Assembly (NCBI GenBank): GCA_937916465.1
Contig: CALFTK010000024.1
Span: forward strand, 1 to 56,755
DNA length: 56,755 nucleotides
DNA from: an uncultured Bacteroidales bacterium
GTDB taxonomy: Bacteria > Bacteroidota > Bacteroidia > Bacteroidales > Bacteroidaceae
Reading direction: 5' to 3'
Shown here: positions 15,761 to 25,330 of the stretch, in pieces
How the letters are laid out: the number at the start of each line of letters is the position of its first letter
Numbering within the stretch: the stretch's first letter is position 1
The notes under the pieces: generated by a model
What the model was told of the DNA's origin: nothing
Databases searched by the model: none
What the model saw: only the letters and a program-made list of their open reading frames with translations
Program-made: the position numbers and the translations under genes

Positions 15761-17299
15761 ATGGCACAAGAAGATGTTTTCAAAAAGATAGTTGCTCATT
15801 GCAAGGAGTATGGCTTTGTATTTCCATCAAGTGATATATACGATGGACTGGGCGCAGTGTATGACTATGGTCAATTGGGTGTTGAAATGAAAAACAACAT
15901 CAAGAACTACTGGTGGCAGAGTATGATTCTGCTACACGACAATATTGTAGGTATTGATTCTGCCATCTTTATGCATCCTACTATTTGGAAAGCATCAGGA
16001 CACGTTGACGCATTCAATGACCCGCTCATTGACAACCGCGATTCAAAAAAACGCTATCGTGCTGACGTTCTCATTGAGGACCAGATGGCAAAATATGACG
16101 AAAAGATTGAAAAGGAGGTTGCCAAAGCTGCCAAACGTTTTGGTGAATCGTTCAATGAAGAGCAGTTCCGTTCAACCAGCCCTCGCGTTGCTGAAATTGC
16201 AGCAAAAAGAGATGCGCTACACGAACGTTTCAAAACTGCCATGAATGACAGTAATTTGGCAGAACTGAAACAGATTATACTTGACGAAGAGATTGTATGT
16301 CCTATCAGCGGTACACGTAACTGGACAGATGTACGTCAGTTCAACCTGATGTTTTCAACCGAAATGGGTTCTACTGCCGATAGCAATATGAAGATTTACC
16401 TACGTCCTGAAACTGCACAAGGTATATTTGTAAACTACCTGAACGTACAGAAAACCGGACGTATGAAGATACCATTCGGAATAGCTCAAATTGGTAAAGC
16501 ATTCCGTAACGAAATTGTAGCCCGCCAGTTCATTTTCAGAATGAGAGAATTCGAACAGATGGAGATGCAGTTCTTCATTAAACCGGGCACAGAGCTTGAT
16601 TGGTTTGCAAAATGGAAAGAGACACGTATGAAGTGGCATCAGGCTTTAGGTTTTGGTGCAGACCACTACCGTTTCCACGACCATGACAAGCTGGCTCACT
16701 ATGCAAATGCCGCAACCGATATTGAATTCTTGATGCCGTTTGGTTTTAAGGAAGTTGAAGGAATACATAGCCGTACCAACTTTGACCTGTCACAGCACGA
16801 AAAATACAGTGGCAAGAATATTAAATACTTTGATCCGGAAAGTGGCGAAAGTTACACTCCGTATGTAATTGAAACTTCTATTGGTGTAGATAGAATGTTC
16901 CTGAGCATAATGTCTGCAGCATACGAAGAACAGGCACTTGAAAATGGCGAAACACGTACAGTATTGCACTTGCCTGCATCATTGGCACCTGTAAAACTGG
17001 CTATATTGCCATTGGTGAAGAAAGATGGTCTGCCAGAACTTGCTCACAGCATTCAGAACGACCTAAAGTTCCACTTCAACTGTCAGTATGACGAAAAGGA
17101 TTCTATTGGTAAGCGCTATCGCCGTCAGGATGCCATTGGCACTCCTTACTGCGTAACCATAGACCACCAATCACTGGAAGACGGAACCGTAACATTGCGT
17201 GACCGTGATTCTATGCAGCAGGAACGCGTTAAGATAAGCGACTTAAACAGCATTCTTGCAGACAAGGTATCAATAACCAGCGTTCTGAAAACGCTTTAA
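15761..17299 (+). CDS. glyS: glycyl-tRNA synthetase (homodimeric type)
   Basis: A 512-aa class II aminoacyl-tRNA synthetase of the eukaryote/archaeal-like alpha2 type found in Bacteroidota. Class II motifs are visible: FNLMFSTEMG and LRPETAQGIFVNY, motif 2 FRNEIVARQFIFRMREFEQME, and motif 3 IETSIGVDRMF. The C-terminal anticodon-binding domain starts near residue 410 (LAPVKLAILPLVKK). It charges tRNA-Gly. An FKBP lipoprotein gene follows after 10 bp. Confidence 0.96.
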   Translation: MAQEDVFKKIVAHCKEYGFVFPSSDIYDGLGAVYDYGQLGVEMKNNIKNYWWQSMILLHDNIVGIDSAIFMHPTIWKASGHVDAFNDPLIDNRDSKKRYRADVLIEDQMAKYDEKIEKEVAKAAKRFGESFNEEQFRSTSPRVAEIAAKRDALHERFKTAMNDSNLAELKQIILDEEIVCPISGTRNWTDVRQFNLMFSTEMGSTADSNMKIYLRPETAQGIFVNYLNVQKTGRMKIPFGIAQIGKAFRNEIVARQFIFRMREFEQMEMQFFIKPGTELDWFAKWKETRMKWHQALGFGADHYRFHDHDKLAHYANAATDIEFLMPFGFKEVEGIHSRTNFDLSQHEKYSGKNIKYFDPESGESYTPYVIETSIGVDRMFLSIMSAAYEEQALENGETRTVLHLPASLAPVKLAILPLVKKDGLPELAHSIQNDLKFHFNCQYDEKDSIGKRYRRQDAIGTPYCVTIDHQSLEDGTVTLRDRDSMQQERVKISDLNSILADKVSITSVLKTL

Positions 17300-17309
17300 T
17301 ACATTTTTT

Positions 17310-17948
17310 ATGAAGAGATTCCTAATAACACTTGTATCAGTTATAACATTGGCTTTTGTCTTTACAGCTTGCGAAGAGACAGAAGAATACAACGAATTTT
17401 CCAATTGGAAAGAGCGTAATGACAACTTTATGGACTCCATAATAGACGTCTTTACAAACTATTCAACTGAACCTATTGCGCCTTATGACGCAAAAGAGGG
17501 TGATATGTTTAGGATACTCTCATTCAAACTAAACCCTGATTCTGAAAGAGATTGGTGTGATTGTAAATACGTATATTGCAAAGTTATAAAGAGAGGCAGT
17601 GGAGAAGTATCACCATATTTCACCGACAGCATTAGAATGAATTACAGAATAAGACTAATTCCTTCTGCCAATTATCCTTTGGGATATGTAGGCGACCAAT
17701 CTTTCAAAACACCGGAATTGAATCCAGAAATCAATTCTCCGGTATCATTTAAGGTGTCCAGTTTGATAGAAGGAATGTCAACAGCATTGATGTATATGAG
17801 GGTTGGTGATATTTGGCGAATGTACATACCCTACCAGATGGGGTATGGAGCACAAAATGTTTCAACTATTCCGGCATATTCAACATTGGTTTACGATGTT
17901 AATTTAACTGAGATAGCGAGAACAGGAAGTTCACTATCGCCAAGATAA
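17310..17948 (+). CDS. FKBP-type peptidyl-prolyl isomerase lipoprotein
   Basis: A 212-aa protein with a lipoprotein signal (LAFVFTAC, Cys21). The C-terminal third has the FKBP pattern GMSTALMYMRVGDIWRMYIP, then MGYGAQ...IPAYSTLVYDVNL. The N-terminal domain (NWKERNDNFMDSI) is common to Bacteroidetes FKBP lipoproteins. It probably helps folding in the periplasm. It sits in the glyS operon. Confidence 0.88.
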   Translation: MKRFLITLVSVITLAFVFTACEETEEYNEFSNWKERNDNFMDSIIDVFTNYSTEPIAPYDAKEGDMFRILSFKLNPDSERDWCDCKYVYCKVIKRGSGEVSPYFTDSIRMNYRIRLIPSANYPLGYVGDQSFKTPELNPEINSPVSFKVSSLIEGMSTALMYMRVGDIWRMYIPYQMGYGAQNVSTIPAYSTLVYDVNLTEIARTGSSLSPR

Positions 17949-17987
17949 AGAAGATATAATACATACCGAATTATTGATAATAGAAAA

Positions 17988-18218
17988 ATGGCAAAAATCA
18001 AAGGTGCAATCGTAGTCGATTCTGAACGTTGTAAAGGCTGCGAACTATGCGTATCAACTTGTTTGCAACAGGTAATTGGAATGTCTGAGTCAGTAAATAG
18101 CAAAGGTTACCACTATGCTTATATGGCAAACCCTGAAGCTTGTACCGGATGTACCAATTGCGGAATAATCTGTCCTGATGGAGTAATTTCTGTTTATAGG
18201 ACAAAAATTGAAGAATAA
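17988..18218 (+). CDS. 2x[4Fe-4S] ferredoxin subunit of 2-oxoacid:ferredoxin oxidoreductase
   Basis: A 76-aa protein with two cluster motifs: C15xxC18xxC21xxxC25 and C52xxC55xxC58xxxCP. It is the electron-transferring delta-like subunit. The next subunit starts 2 bp after its stop, and the four genes 17988-20648 form one operon. Bacteroidota use such complexes (KOR/VOR type) for CoA-dependent oxidative decarboxylation of 2-oxoacids with ferredoxin as acceptor. Confidence 0.9.
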   Translation: MAKIKGAIVVDSERCKGCELCVSTCLQQVIGMSESVNSKGYHYAYMANPEACTGCTNCGIICPDGVISVYRTKIEE

Positions 18219-18220
18219 CT

Positions 18221-19294
18221 ATGGAAAAAGAGTTTAAATTGATGAAGGGTAACGAAGCTATTGCCGAAGCAGCAATACGCGCCGGCGCTGATGCTTTCTA
18301 TGGTTACCCAATTACTCCACAGACAGAGGTTATGGAGTATCTGATGGAGGTAGATGCTGAATCCAGAACAGGTATGGTAGTACTACAGGCAGAGAGCGAA
18401 GTTTCTGCCATCAATATGGTATATGGAGCAGCTGCTACAGGACATAGAGTATTAACATCATCCTCAAGCCCGGGTATTAGCCTGATGAGCGAAGGTATAT
18501 CATATTTGGCAGGTGCAGAACTTCCATGTCTGCTTATCAATGTTTCCAGAGGAGGTCCTGGATTGGGAACTATCCAACCCAGCCAGGCTGACTATTTCCA
18601 GACTGTCAAGGGAGGTGGTCATGGCGACTATAAGTTGCTAACACTTGCTCCTTCGTCAGTACAGGAGATGGCAGATTTTATTGCAGAAGGTTTTGACCTT
18701 GCTTTCAAATATCGTAACCCGGTAATGATTTTATCAGATGGTGCATTAGGTCAGATGATGGAAAAGATTGTTCTTCCGGAACAACGTGATCGTCTTTCAG
18801 AATATCCCGACTGGGCTACCAACGGAACTCCGGAAGGCAAAGAGCGCAGATTTGTAACATCACTTAACCTATTACCTCAACAGCATGAAATGGTAAACAT
18901 CCGTCTTCAGGAAAAATATCGTGCTATGGAGGAAACTGAAGTACGCTACGAAATGATACAGTGTGAAGATGCTGAATATATAATTGTTGCATTTGGTATT
19001 ATTGCACGTATTGCCCAGAAGAGTATTGAATTGGCAAGAGCTAAAGGACACAAAATAGGTCTATTCCGTCCTATTACACTATATCCTTTCCCAATGAAAG
19101 AGATTACTGCTTTAGCTAACAATAATCGCGTAAAAGGTTTTATGTCAGTGGAATTGAATGCAGGTCAGATGGTAGAAGATATCAGACTTGCTGTTGAGGG
19201 ACGTAAACCGGTTGGTTTCTTTGGCCGTCTTGGTGGTATGGTACCATCACCGGAAGAGATTGAAAACGCAATATACAAAGAGTTCAACCTTTAA
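18221..19294 (+). CDS. 2-oxoacid:ferredoxin oxidoreductase alpha-type subunit (KorA/VorB-like)
   Basis: A 357-aa protein with the pyrimidine-binding domain of the OFOR family: GNEAIAEAAIRAGADAFYGY, then PITPQTEVMEYL, VLQAESEVSAINMVYGAAAT, and SSPGISLMSEGISYLAGAEL. A C-terminal transketolase-like domain follows (FRPITLYPFP). It forms the catalytic core with the TPP-binding subunit encoded next. The substrate may be 2-oxoglutarate or branched 2-oxoacids; the sequence alone does not decide, so no symbol is given. Confidence 0.9.
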   Translation: MEKEFKLMKGNEAIAEAAIRAGADAFYGYPITPQTEVMEYLMEVDAESRTGMVVLQAESEVSAINMVYGAAATGHRVLTSSSSPGISLMSEGISYLAGAELPCLLINVSRGGPGLGTIQPSQADYFQTVKGGGHGDYKLLTLAPSSVQEMADFIAEGFDLAFKYRNPVMILSDGALGQMMEKIVLPEQRDRLSEYPDWATNGTPEGKERRFVTSLNLLPQQHEMVNIRLQEKYRAMEETEVRYEMIQCEDAEYIIVAFGIIARIAQKSIELARAKGHKIGLFRPITLYPFPMKEITALANNNRVKGFMSVELNAGQMVEDIRLAVEGRKPVGFFGRLGGMVPSPEEIENAIYKEFNL

Positions 19295-19307
19295 ACAAGA
19301 GAGAGAG

Positions 19308-20102
19308 ATGGAAGCAAAAGATATTATCAAACCTGAGAACCTTGTTTATCAGAAAAGCCGCTTGATGTCTGATGCCACATTCAACTTCTGTCCCGGTTGT
19401 GGACATGGTGTTGTTGTTCGCACTATAGCAGAAGTTATTGAAGAGATGGGCATAGAGCATGACGTAGTAGGTATATCACCGGTAGGCTGTTCTGTATTTC
19501 TATATGATTTTTACAAGTTTGACGTTGTAGAGGCTGCTCACGGACGTGCTTGCGCCGTAGCAACAGGTATTAAACGCGTCATTCCTGAAAAGTACGTTTT
19601 CACATATCAGGGTGACGGCGATTTGGCAGCCATAGGAACTGCTGAAACCATGCATGCTTGCAACCGTGGCGAAAATATTGTTATTGTTTTTATAAATAAC
19701 GGTATTTATGGTATGACAGGTGGTCAGATGGCACCTACAACACTTGAAGGTATGAAGACTACAACTTGCCCTCGCGGACGTGACGTAAAGACCATGGGTT
19801 ACCCATTGAACATTACTCCGCTACTGGCACAACTTGACGGTGTTCACTACGTAACACGCCAGGCTGTTCACACACCGGCAAACGTAAGAAAGTTGAAGAA
19901 AGCTCTTCGCCAGGCATTTGAAAATCAGCGAGACAAAAAAGGCACATCTATAGTTGAAGTTGTATCAAACTGTAACTCAGGATGGGGTCTTTCACCTAAA
20001 GCTGCCAACGAATGGATGGTAGAAAATATGTTCAAAAAGTATCCTTTAGGCGATATGAAGATAGATGGTAAGATAGTAATGGATATGAATCTCCCAAGAT
20101 AA
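19308..20102 (+). CDS. 2-oxoacid:ferredoxin oxidoreductase TPP-binding (beta) subunit
   Basis: 264 aa from ATG 19308. The frame is open to 19188, but that extension would overlap the alpha gene by over 100 bp and reads as non-homologous sequence, so the short start is right. The TPP/Mg motif GDGDLAAIG (102-110) with NNGIYGMTGGQ 20 residues later, and the N-terminal CPGCGHG, are diagnostic. It binds thiamine pyrophosphate and performs the decarboxylation with the alpha subunit. Confidence 0.93.
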   Translation: MEAKDIIKPENLVYQKSRLMSDATFNFCPGCGHGVVVRTIAEVIEEMGIEHDVVGISPVGCSVFLYDFYKFDVVEAAHGRACAVATGIKRVIPEKYVFTYQGDGDLAAIGTAETMHACNRGENIVIVFINNGIYGMTGGQMAPTTLEGMKTTTCPRGRDVKTMGYPLNITPLLAQLDGVHYVTRQAVHTPANVRKLKKALRQAFENQRDKKGTSIVEVVSNCNSGWGLSPKAANEWMVENMFKKYPLGDMKIDGKIVMDMNLPR

Positions 20103-20114
20103 AACTAGAATATT

Positions 20115-20648
20115 ATGACAGAAGAAATTATTATTGCAGGTTTTGGAGGACAAGGCGTTCTCTCTATGGGAAAGATTATTGCATATTCAGGTTTAACACA
20201 AGGACTTGAAGTTTCTTGGATGCCATCATACGGTCCGGAAATTCGTGGTGGTACTGCAAACGTTACAGTTATTTTGAGTGATAAGCGTATCAGTTCACCT
20301 ATTCTGCAACAGTACAGTACAGCAATTATTCTGAATCAGCAGTCAATGGACAAATTTGAGCAGATGGTAAAACCGGGTGGAATACTTATTTACACCCCTA
20401 GTACCATTACTCGAAAACCTACCAGAACAGATATAACAATATATCCGGTCAAGGCGATAGAAGAGGCTGCAAAGATAAACGCCACAAAAGTTGCCAACAT
20501 GTTCTTACTGGGTGCATTTATGAAGATACGCCCTATATTACAGATTGACCATGTACTGGAAGGTATCAAACATTCTGTATCGGAACGTAACTGGAAGTAT
20601 CTGCCATTAAACGAAAAAGCAATACGTTTGGGAATGGAACTGGTTTGA
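20115..20648 (+). CDS. 2-oxoacid:ferredoxin oxidoreductase gamma subunit
   Basis: A 177-aa protein with the gamma-domain signature at the N-terminus: IIIAGFGGQGVLSMGKII, then SWMPSYGPEIRGGTANVTV. It is the last gene of the four-gene operon, 12 bp after the beta gene, and is followed by a terminator. Confidence 0.93.
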   Translation: MTEEIIIAGFGGQGVLSMGKIIAYSGLTQGLEVSWMPSYGPEIRGGTANVTVILSDKRISSPILQQYSTAIILNQQSMDKFEQMVKPGGILIYTPSTITRKPTRTDITIYPVKAIEEAAKINATKVANMFLLGAFMKIRPILQIDHVLEGIKHSVSERNWKYLPLNEKAIRLGMELV

Positions 20649-20674
20649 TACAACTATATCATCAAGAGATAATA

Positions 20675-20716
20675 AAAAAATGCAGGCTGAATAATTGTTC
20701 GGCCTGCAATTTTTTA
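20675..20716 (+). terminator. terminator of the oxidoreductase operon
   Basis: tgcaggc (20681-20687) / gcctgca (20702-20708) stem, flanked by an A run on the left and a T run on the right. It may act in both directions between the converging genes. Confidence 0.85.
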
Positions 20717-20732
20717 TAGAATAGTTTAAATA

Positions 20733-21266
20733 TTATCTTACAAGAATTTCAATAAATGTATATCTGTTACTACCAAACAGAATTTCATCCTGATAGCTCT
20801 GATCGTTCTTTTTCTCTTTTGAGCCATCTAAAAGAGGCATCAGAGTATTGAATTCTCTTAGGCGCAAAGGATACTTTGAAATCTTTATCATCTTAATATC
20901 CTTAACTGTCAATATAGCCGGATTCTCATATTCACCCTTAAACAACCACTGACCTGCATTATGCAGATAATAGTAAATAGGATAGTTGTTCATCTCTCTT
21001 CCTTCAACATTGATTTTTCCATTAAGGCTCATAATATAGCCCACAAAGTCTGTGTTGTAACGTTCTTCGTCAGCTGCAGTCAACTCGTCAGGAAAAGTAA
21101 TCGTGGTATAGTTTCCATCTGTTACCAAAGTTGCATTGTCACCTTCAGGAAGTATCAAACCTTTCTGTTTCTTCTCTTTTGTTTCACCTGATGCACCGCA
21201 AGCAGCCATCATCAAACCAGCCAATAACATTACGCTGATTGACATTAAACTTTTAATCTTCTTCAT
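20733..21266 (-). CDS. hypothetical lipoprotein
   Basis: A 177-aa protein with a clear lipoprotein signal (LAGLMMAACG, Cys23) and a Lys-rich linker after it (TKEKKQKG). The body reads ATLVTDGNYTTITFPDELTA, then FVGYIMSLNGKINVEG and IKISKYPLRLREFNTLMPLL. No family recognised. It is a single gene with its own terminator region on either side. Likely anchored to a membrane facing the periplasm. Confidence 0.7.
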   Translation of the reverse strand: MKKIKSLMSISVMLLAGLMMAACGASGETKEKKQKGLILPEGDNATLVTDGNYTTITFPDELTAADEERYNTDFVGYIMSLNGKINVEGREMNNYPIYYYLHNAGQWLFKGEYENPAILTVKDIKMIKISKYPLRLREFNTLMPLLDGSKEKKNDQSYQDEILFGSNRYTFIEILVR

Positions 21267-21379
21267 ATTAATACATTTTTATGGTCAGTTGGACCTGGTT
21301 ATTTTTAGTTAATCTGTGGTAAAAGTATCTCTTTTAACTAATAAAAACAACATTTTTTTTGTAAAAAAACTGTTATAAT

Positions 21380-21419
21380 GAAAAAATGGTGCAAGATTCA
21401 ATTATCTTAAACTTGCACC
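21380..21419 (-). terminator. terminator of the acyl-CoA ligase operon
   Basis: ggtgcaag (21388-21395) / cttgcacc (21412-21419). On the minus strand the stem is followed by a T run (attttttc), downstream of the ligase stop at 21433. Confidence 0.8.
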
Positions 21420-21432
21420 ACCCCATTTTGTC

Positions 21433-23094
21433 TTATTTTTTCGAATCTTTTTCTCTTATCTCCACCCTACGGATTTTACCGCTTATTGTTTTAGGCAGTT
21501 CTTCAACAAAATCAATCACGCGAGGATATTTATAAGGAGCAGATACCTTTTTCACATGATTCTGAATATCTTTTATCAGTTCCTCTTTATTAGGATAATC
21601 GACATACTCTTTTGCCAGTACAATTGTAGCTTTTACTATCTGTCCACGCACTTCATCAGGCACACCGGTTACCGCACACTCTACTACTGCAGGGTGAGTC
21701 ATTAACGCACTCTCTACTTCGAACGGACCTATTCTGTATCCTGAGCTCTTAATTACATCGTCAGTTCTACCTACAAACCAATAATAACCATCAGAATCAC
21801 GCCAAGCAACATCACCAGTATGGTATATACCATCATAATGTACAGTCTTTGTAAGCTCCGGATTCTTATAGTAAGATTCAAACAGTCCTATAGGTAGTCT
21901 TCTATCCGTGTGTAAAATTATTTCACCATTTTCGCCATCTTCGGCAGAACGACCATCAGGGGTAAGCAAATCCATATCGTAAGCAGGATTTGGAATACCA
22001 AGTGAACCCGGTTTTGGAGTCATCCATGGGAATGTTGCAATAGTAAGAGTAGTCTCTGTCTGGCCAAAGCCTTCATATATAGTCAACCCGGTAGAGTTCT
22101 TCCATGAATCGAAGACACTTGGATTAAGGGGTTCACCCGCAGTTGTACAATATTCCAGCGAGCTCAAGTCGTACTTACTCAAATCTTCTCTAATCAGGAA
22201 ACGATATATTGTTGGAGGAGCACAGAACGAAGTTACTTTGTACTTTGCCATCACTGCCAGAATATCTGCAGGAGTAAACTTTTCGTGATCGTACACAAAT
22301 ACTGCAGCACCAACTATCCACTGACCATATAGTTTGCCCCACACAGCCTTACCCCAACCTGTATCAGCAACCGTAAGATGCAGACTCTTTTCGTGAACGT
22401 TATGCCAATATTTTGCAGTAACAATATGTCCTAAAGGATACAAAAAGTTGTGCGCTACCATTTTGGGTTGCCCAGACGAACCGGAAGTGAAATAGAGCAA
22501 TGAAATATCGCTGTTGGTATTTACAACTTCAGGACGTACAAATTGAGAAGCATTCTCCTTACCCTTAGCCATACTTATCCACTTGCCGCTCACCTCTGCT
22601 CCTGTCGATACAATAAATTCTACTGTAGGAGATTGTTCAAGAGAATCCTCTACATGTTGCATAATCAACTTATCATCGGCAGTTACAATCATTCTGATAC
22701 CGGCAGAGTTATTCCTATATATCAGATCCTTTGGTGTGAGAAGATGAGTAGCAGGTATAGCTACCGCACCAATCTTATGCAAAGCAACTATGGTAAACCA
22801 GAACTCTACTCTGCGTTTAAGCATCATCATAACACAATCGCCACGTTTAATGCCTAACTGCAAAAAGAATGATGCCACTCTGTCAGATTGTTCCTTTATA
22901 TCCGCAAAAGTATATCTCTGCTCTGCACCTTCGTCATTAGTCCACAACATAGCCAGTTTATCCGGCTCTTTGGCTGCCCAAGCATCAACCACATCGTATG
23001 CAAAATTGAAATTCTCGGGAGCAACTATCTCAAAATTATTTTTAAAATCCTCTAAGGATGAAAAATCCGTCCGTTTAAGAAAACGTTCTAACAT
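21433..23094 (-). CDS. AMP-forming acyl-CoA synthetase (acetyl-CoA synthetase/ACSM-like)
   Basis: A 553-aa ANL-superfamily enzyme. Motifs in order: TSGSSGQPK (203-211, P-loop), YEGFGQTETT, HTGDVAWRD, GRTDDVIKSSGYRIGPFEVE hinge and the C-terminal KTISGKIRR with the catalytic Lys. It activates a carboxylate via acyl-AMP and transfers it to CoA. Overall shape is closer to medium-chain or acetyl-CoA synthetases than to the paralogue at 23667. It is last in a four-gene operon in which each ligase follows an XRE-cupin regulator. The substrate is not readable. Confidence 0.9.
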   Translation of the reverse strand: MLERFLKRTDFSSLEDFKNNFEIVAPENFNFAYDVVDAWAAKEPDKLAMLWTNDEGAEQRYTFADIKEQSDRVASFFLQLGIKRGDCVMMMLKRRVEFWFTIVALHKIGAVAIPATHLLTPKDLIYRNNSAGIRMIVTADDKLIMQHVEDSLEQSPTVEFIVSTGAEVSGKWISMAKGKENASQFVRPEVVNTNSDISLLYFTSGSSGQPKMVAHNFLYPLGHIVTAKYWHNVHEKSLHLTVADTGWGKAVWGKLYGQWIVGAAVFVYDHEKFTPADILAVMAKYKVTSFCAPPTIYRFLIREDLSKYDLSSLEYCTTAGEPLNPSVFDSWKNSTGLTIYEGFGQTETTLTIATFPWMTPKPGSLGIPNPAYDMDLLTPDGRSAEDGENGEIILHTDRRLPIGLFESYYKNPELTKTVHYDGIYHTGDVAWRDSDGYYWFVGRTDDVIKSSGYRIGPFEVESALMTHPAVVECAVTGVPDEVRGQIVKATIVLAKEYVDYPNKEELIKDIQNHVKKVSAPYKYPRVIDFVEELPKTISGKIRRVEIREKDSKK

Positions 23095-23107
23095 ATCTAC
23101 TTGTATA

Positions 23108-23665
23108 TCAGATTATTATTGCAAAAAATCTTGCCGGTTCTCCATTAAGTGCCTTCATTCCGTGTGGTAATGTTGAATCAAAATAGATGCTATCACCGGG
23201 GTTAAGCACAAGTTCTTTTCCACCAATATTCAGCAACAACTGCCCTTTCAGCATAAGGTTAAATTCTTGTCCTTCGTGGCTGTTCAGATGCATTGCTTCT
23301 TCCTCCTTTGGTTCAACTGTTACAATAAAAGGAGATGCTTGTGCATGCTTGAAACCCATAGCCAATGCTTGATACTTATAAGCCTTACTACGTTCTATCA
23401 CAGGTCCTTTGCCTTTTCTTACCAACCAGTAACCACTCATATTGGGGGTTTCACCTGTAAAGAGTTCCAAAGGTTCCACACCCAGCACAGTTGCAGCATT
23501 ACACAGGAAATTCATTGGAATATCGAATTCTCCCGATTCATAGTTCTGTAGTTCTTCTGAGGTAACACCACATTTTGTAGCCACCTCTTCTACTGACATT
23601 TCCAGATCTTCGCGCAGAGCACGAAGACGCATAGCCATCTGTTTTATCTGTTCATTTATCTCCAT
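23108..23665 (-). CDS. XRE-cupin transcriptional regulator
   Basis: A 185-aa protein: HTH_3 at about 8-63 (LRALREDLEMSVEEVATKCG, TSEELQNYESG) and a cupin_2 domain at about 110-185 (HLNSHEGQEFNLMLKGQLLL, LNPGDSIYFDSTLPHG). The cupin probably senses a small molecule. It lies 1 bp after the preceding ligase gene and 13 bp before the next, so it is inside the operon it may regulate. Related to the regulator at 25331, with the same architecture. Confidence 0.9.
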   Translation of the reverse strand: MEINEQIKQMAMRLRALREDLEMSVEEVATKCGVTSEELQNYESGEFDIPMNFLCNAATVLGVEPLELFTGETPNMSGYWLVRKGKGPVIERSKAYKYQALAMGFKHAQASPFIVTVEPKEEEAMHLNSHEGQEFNLMLKGQLLLNIGGKELVLNPGDSIYFDSTLPHGMKALNGEPARFFAIII

Positions 23666-23666
23666 A

Positions 23667-25319
23667 TCATATAACCTCTATACCCTGTTCGGCACATAAC
23701 TTCAAGCTAAGGTCGCGCAGTTTGAATTTCTGAATTTTTCCACTTCCTGTCAAAGGATATTCATCCACAAAGAAAACATATTTTGGTATCTTATAACGTG
23801 CTATTTTGCCACGGCAATAGTCACGCACCTCTTCGACAGTCATTTTCACTCCATCTTCCAGAATAATAAATGCACCCACCTCTTCACCATACTTTTTGGA
23901 AGGCACACCGGCTACCTGCACATCGCGTACACCCGGCAGATGATAGAGAAATTCCTCTATCTCTCTTGGGTAGATATTCTCACCGCCTCTGATTATCATA
24001 TCTTTAATACGACCTGTTATGCGGTAGTTACCGTTTTCATCCTTTACTCCCAAATCACCTGAATGAAGATAACCATTCTCATCTATTATTTCTGCAGTTG
24101 CCTTAGGATTCTTGTAGTAACCCTTCATTACATTGAATCCTTTACAACACATCTCGCCTTGTACACCTACAGGCACTTCCTGATTTGTTTCAGGATCCAG
24201 AACCTTAACATCTACAAATTCGTAGTCACGACCTACTGTAGTGTAACGTACTTCGTCCGGATCGTCTATACGAGTCTGGCTCATACCCGGAGATGTTTCG
24301 GTAAGTCCATACACACTGGTAACACGCAGGTGCATCTTATCTTCCACCTTACGCATCAGTTCTATAGGACATAAAGAACCCGCCATAATACCGGTACGCA
24401 GACAACTTAGGTCGAACATATCGAACATAGGATGATTCAGTTCTGCTATAAACATTGTGGGCACACCATAAAGTGCAGTACAACGTTCTTTATGTACGGA
24501 AGCCAATGTTACCAATGGGTCAAAACGCTCCACCATTACTTCGGTACAGCCATGTGTAAGGCAGTTCATAGTAGCAAGTACTACACCGAAACAGTGAAAC
24601 AATGGTACACATACACACAATTTATCATCTTGGGTAAACTTCATGTGTTCACCTGTCAGAAAACCATTATTGGCAATATTGTAGTGAGTTAGCATAACCC
24701 CTTTTGGGAATCCGGTTGTTCCTGAAGTGTATTGCATATTCACTACATCGTGACAATTTACCGATTTACGTAATTTCAAGAATTCGTCTTCTTCAGTATT
24801 TTCGCCAAGCAACAGGATTTCGGAGGTATTATACATACCACGATATTTCTCCTGACCTATATATACCACATTTTTCAGCATTGGAAAGTTTTTACTCTCC
24901 AAATGTCCGCGCTGACACTCTCGCAATTCGGGAAGCATCTGATATGTCATATCAACATAATTACTTTCCCAAGTACCATCTGTCAGACAGAGTGTATGCA
25001 TATCAGAATCCTTAACAAGGAATTCCAATTCGTTCTGTTTATAATTGGTATTTACAGTAATACAGACAGCACCTATCTTAGCACAAGCATATAAAAAAGT
25101 AAGCCAATCAGGTACATTTTGTGCCCATAGTCCCACATGGGTTCCTTTTGTTACTCCAATTGCAATGAGGCCTTTGGCCATATCATCTACGCGCTGATTA
25201 AACTCTTTCCAGGTAAAGCGCAAATCCCTATCTGAATATACCACATACTCTTTATCGGGAGTATGTTCCGCCCAATATTCAAGATAATCTCCTAATGTCT
25301 TTTCCGATAACTGAACCAT
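23667..25319 (-). CDS. AMP-forming acyl-CoA ligase (FadD/long-chain-like)
   Basis: A 550-aa ANL-superfamily ligase. TSGTTGFPKG at 198-207, VYGLTETSPGMSQ, LHSGDLGVKDENG, GRIKDMIIRGGENIYPREIE and the C-terminal PLTGSGKIQKFKLR are all intact, so it should be active. The layout resembles fatty-acyl-CoA ligases. It starts 11 bp after the first XRE-cupin gene. It may activate exogenous or microbiota-derived carboxylic acids; this is inference. Confidence 0.9.
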   Translation of the reverse strand: MVQLSEKTLGDYLEYWAEHTPDKEYVVYSDRDLRFTWKEFNQRVDDMAKGLIAIGVTKGTHVGLWAQNVPDWLTFLYACAKIGAVCITVNTNYKQNELEFLVKDSDMHTLCLTDGTWESNYVDMTYQMLPELRECQRGHLESKNFPMLKNVVYIGQEKYRGMYNTSEILLLGENTEEDEFLKLRKSVNCHDVVNMQYTSGTTGFPKGVMLTHYNIANNGFLTGEHMKFTQDDKLCVCVPLFHCFGVVLATMNCLTHGCTEVMVERFDPLVTLASVHKERCTALYGVPTMFIAELNHPMFDMFDLSCLRTGIMAGSLCPIELMRKVEDKMHLRVTSVYGLTETSPGMSQTRIDDPDEVRYTTVGRDYEFVDVKVLDPETNQEVPVGVQGEMCCKGFNVMKGYYKNPKATAEIIDENGYLHSGDLGVKDENGNYRITGRIKDMIIRGGENIYPREIEEFLYHLPGVRDVQVAGVPSKKYGEEVGAFIILEDGVKMTVEEVRDYCRGKIARYKIPKYVFFVDEYPLTGSGKIQKFKLRDLSLKLCAEQGIEVI

Positions 25320-25330
25320 ACAGACAAATA

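Noticed and set aside
19188..19307. N-terminal extension of the TPP-binding oxidoreductase subunit
   Set aside because: It overlaps the alpha subunit gene in another frame and precedes the normal family start at 19308.
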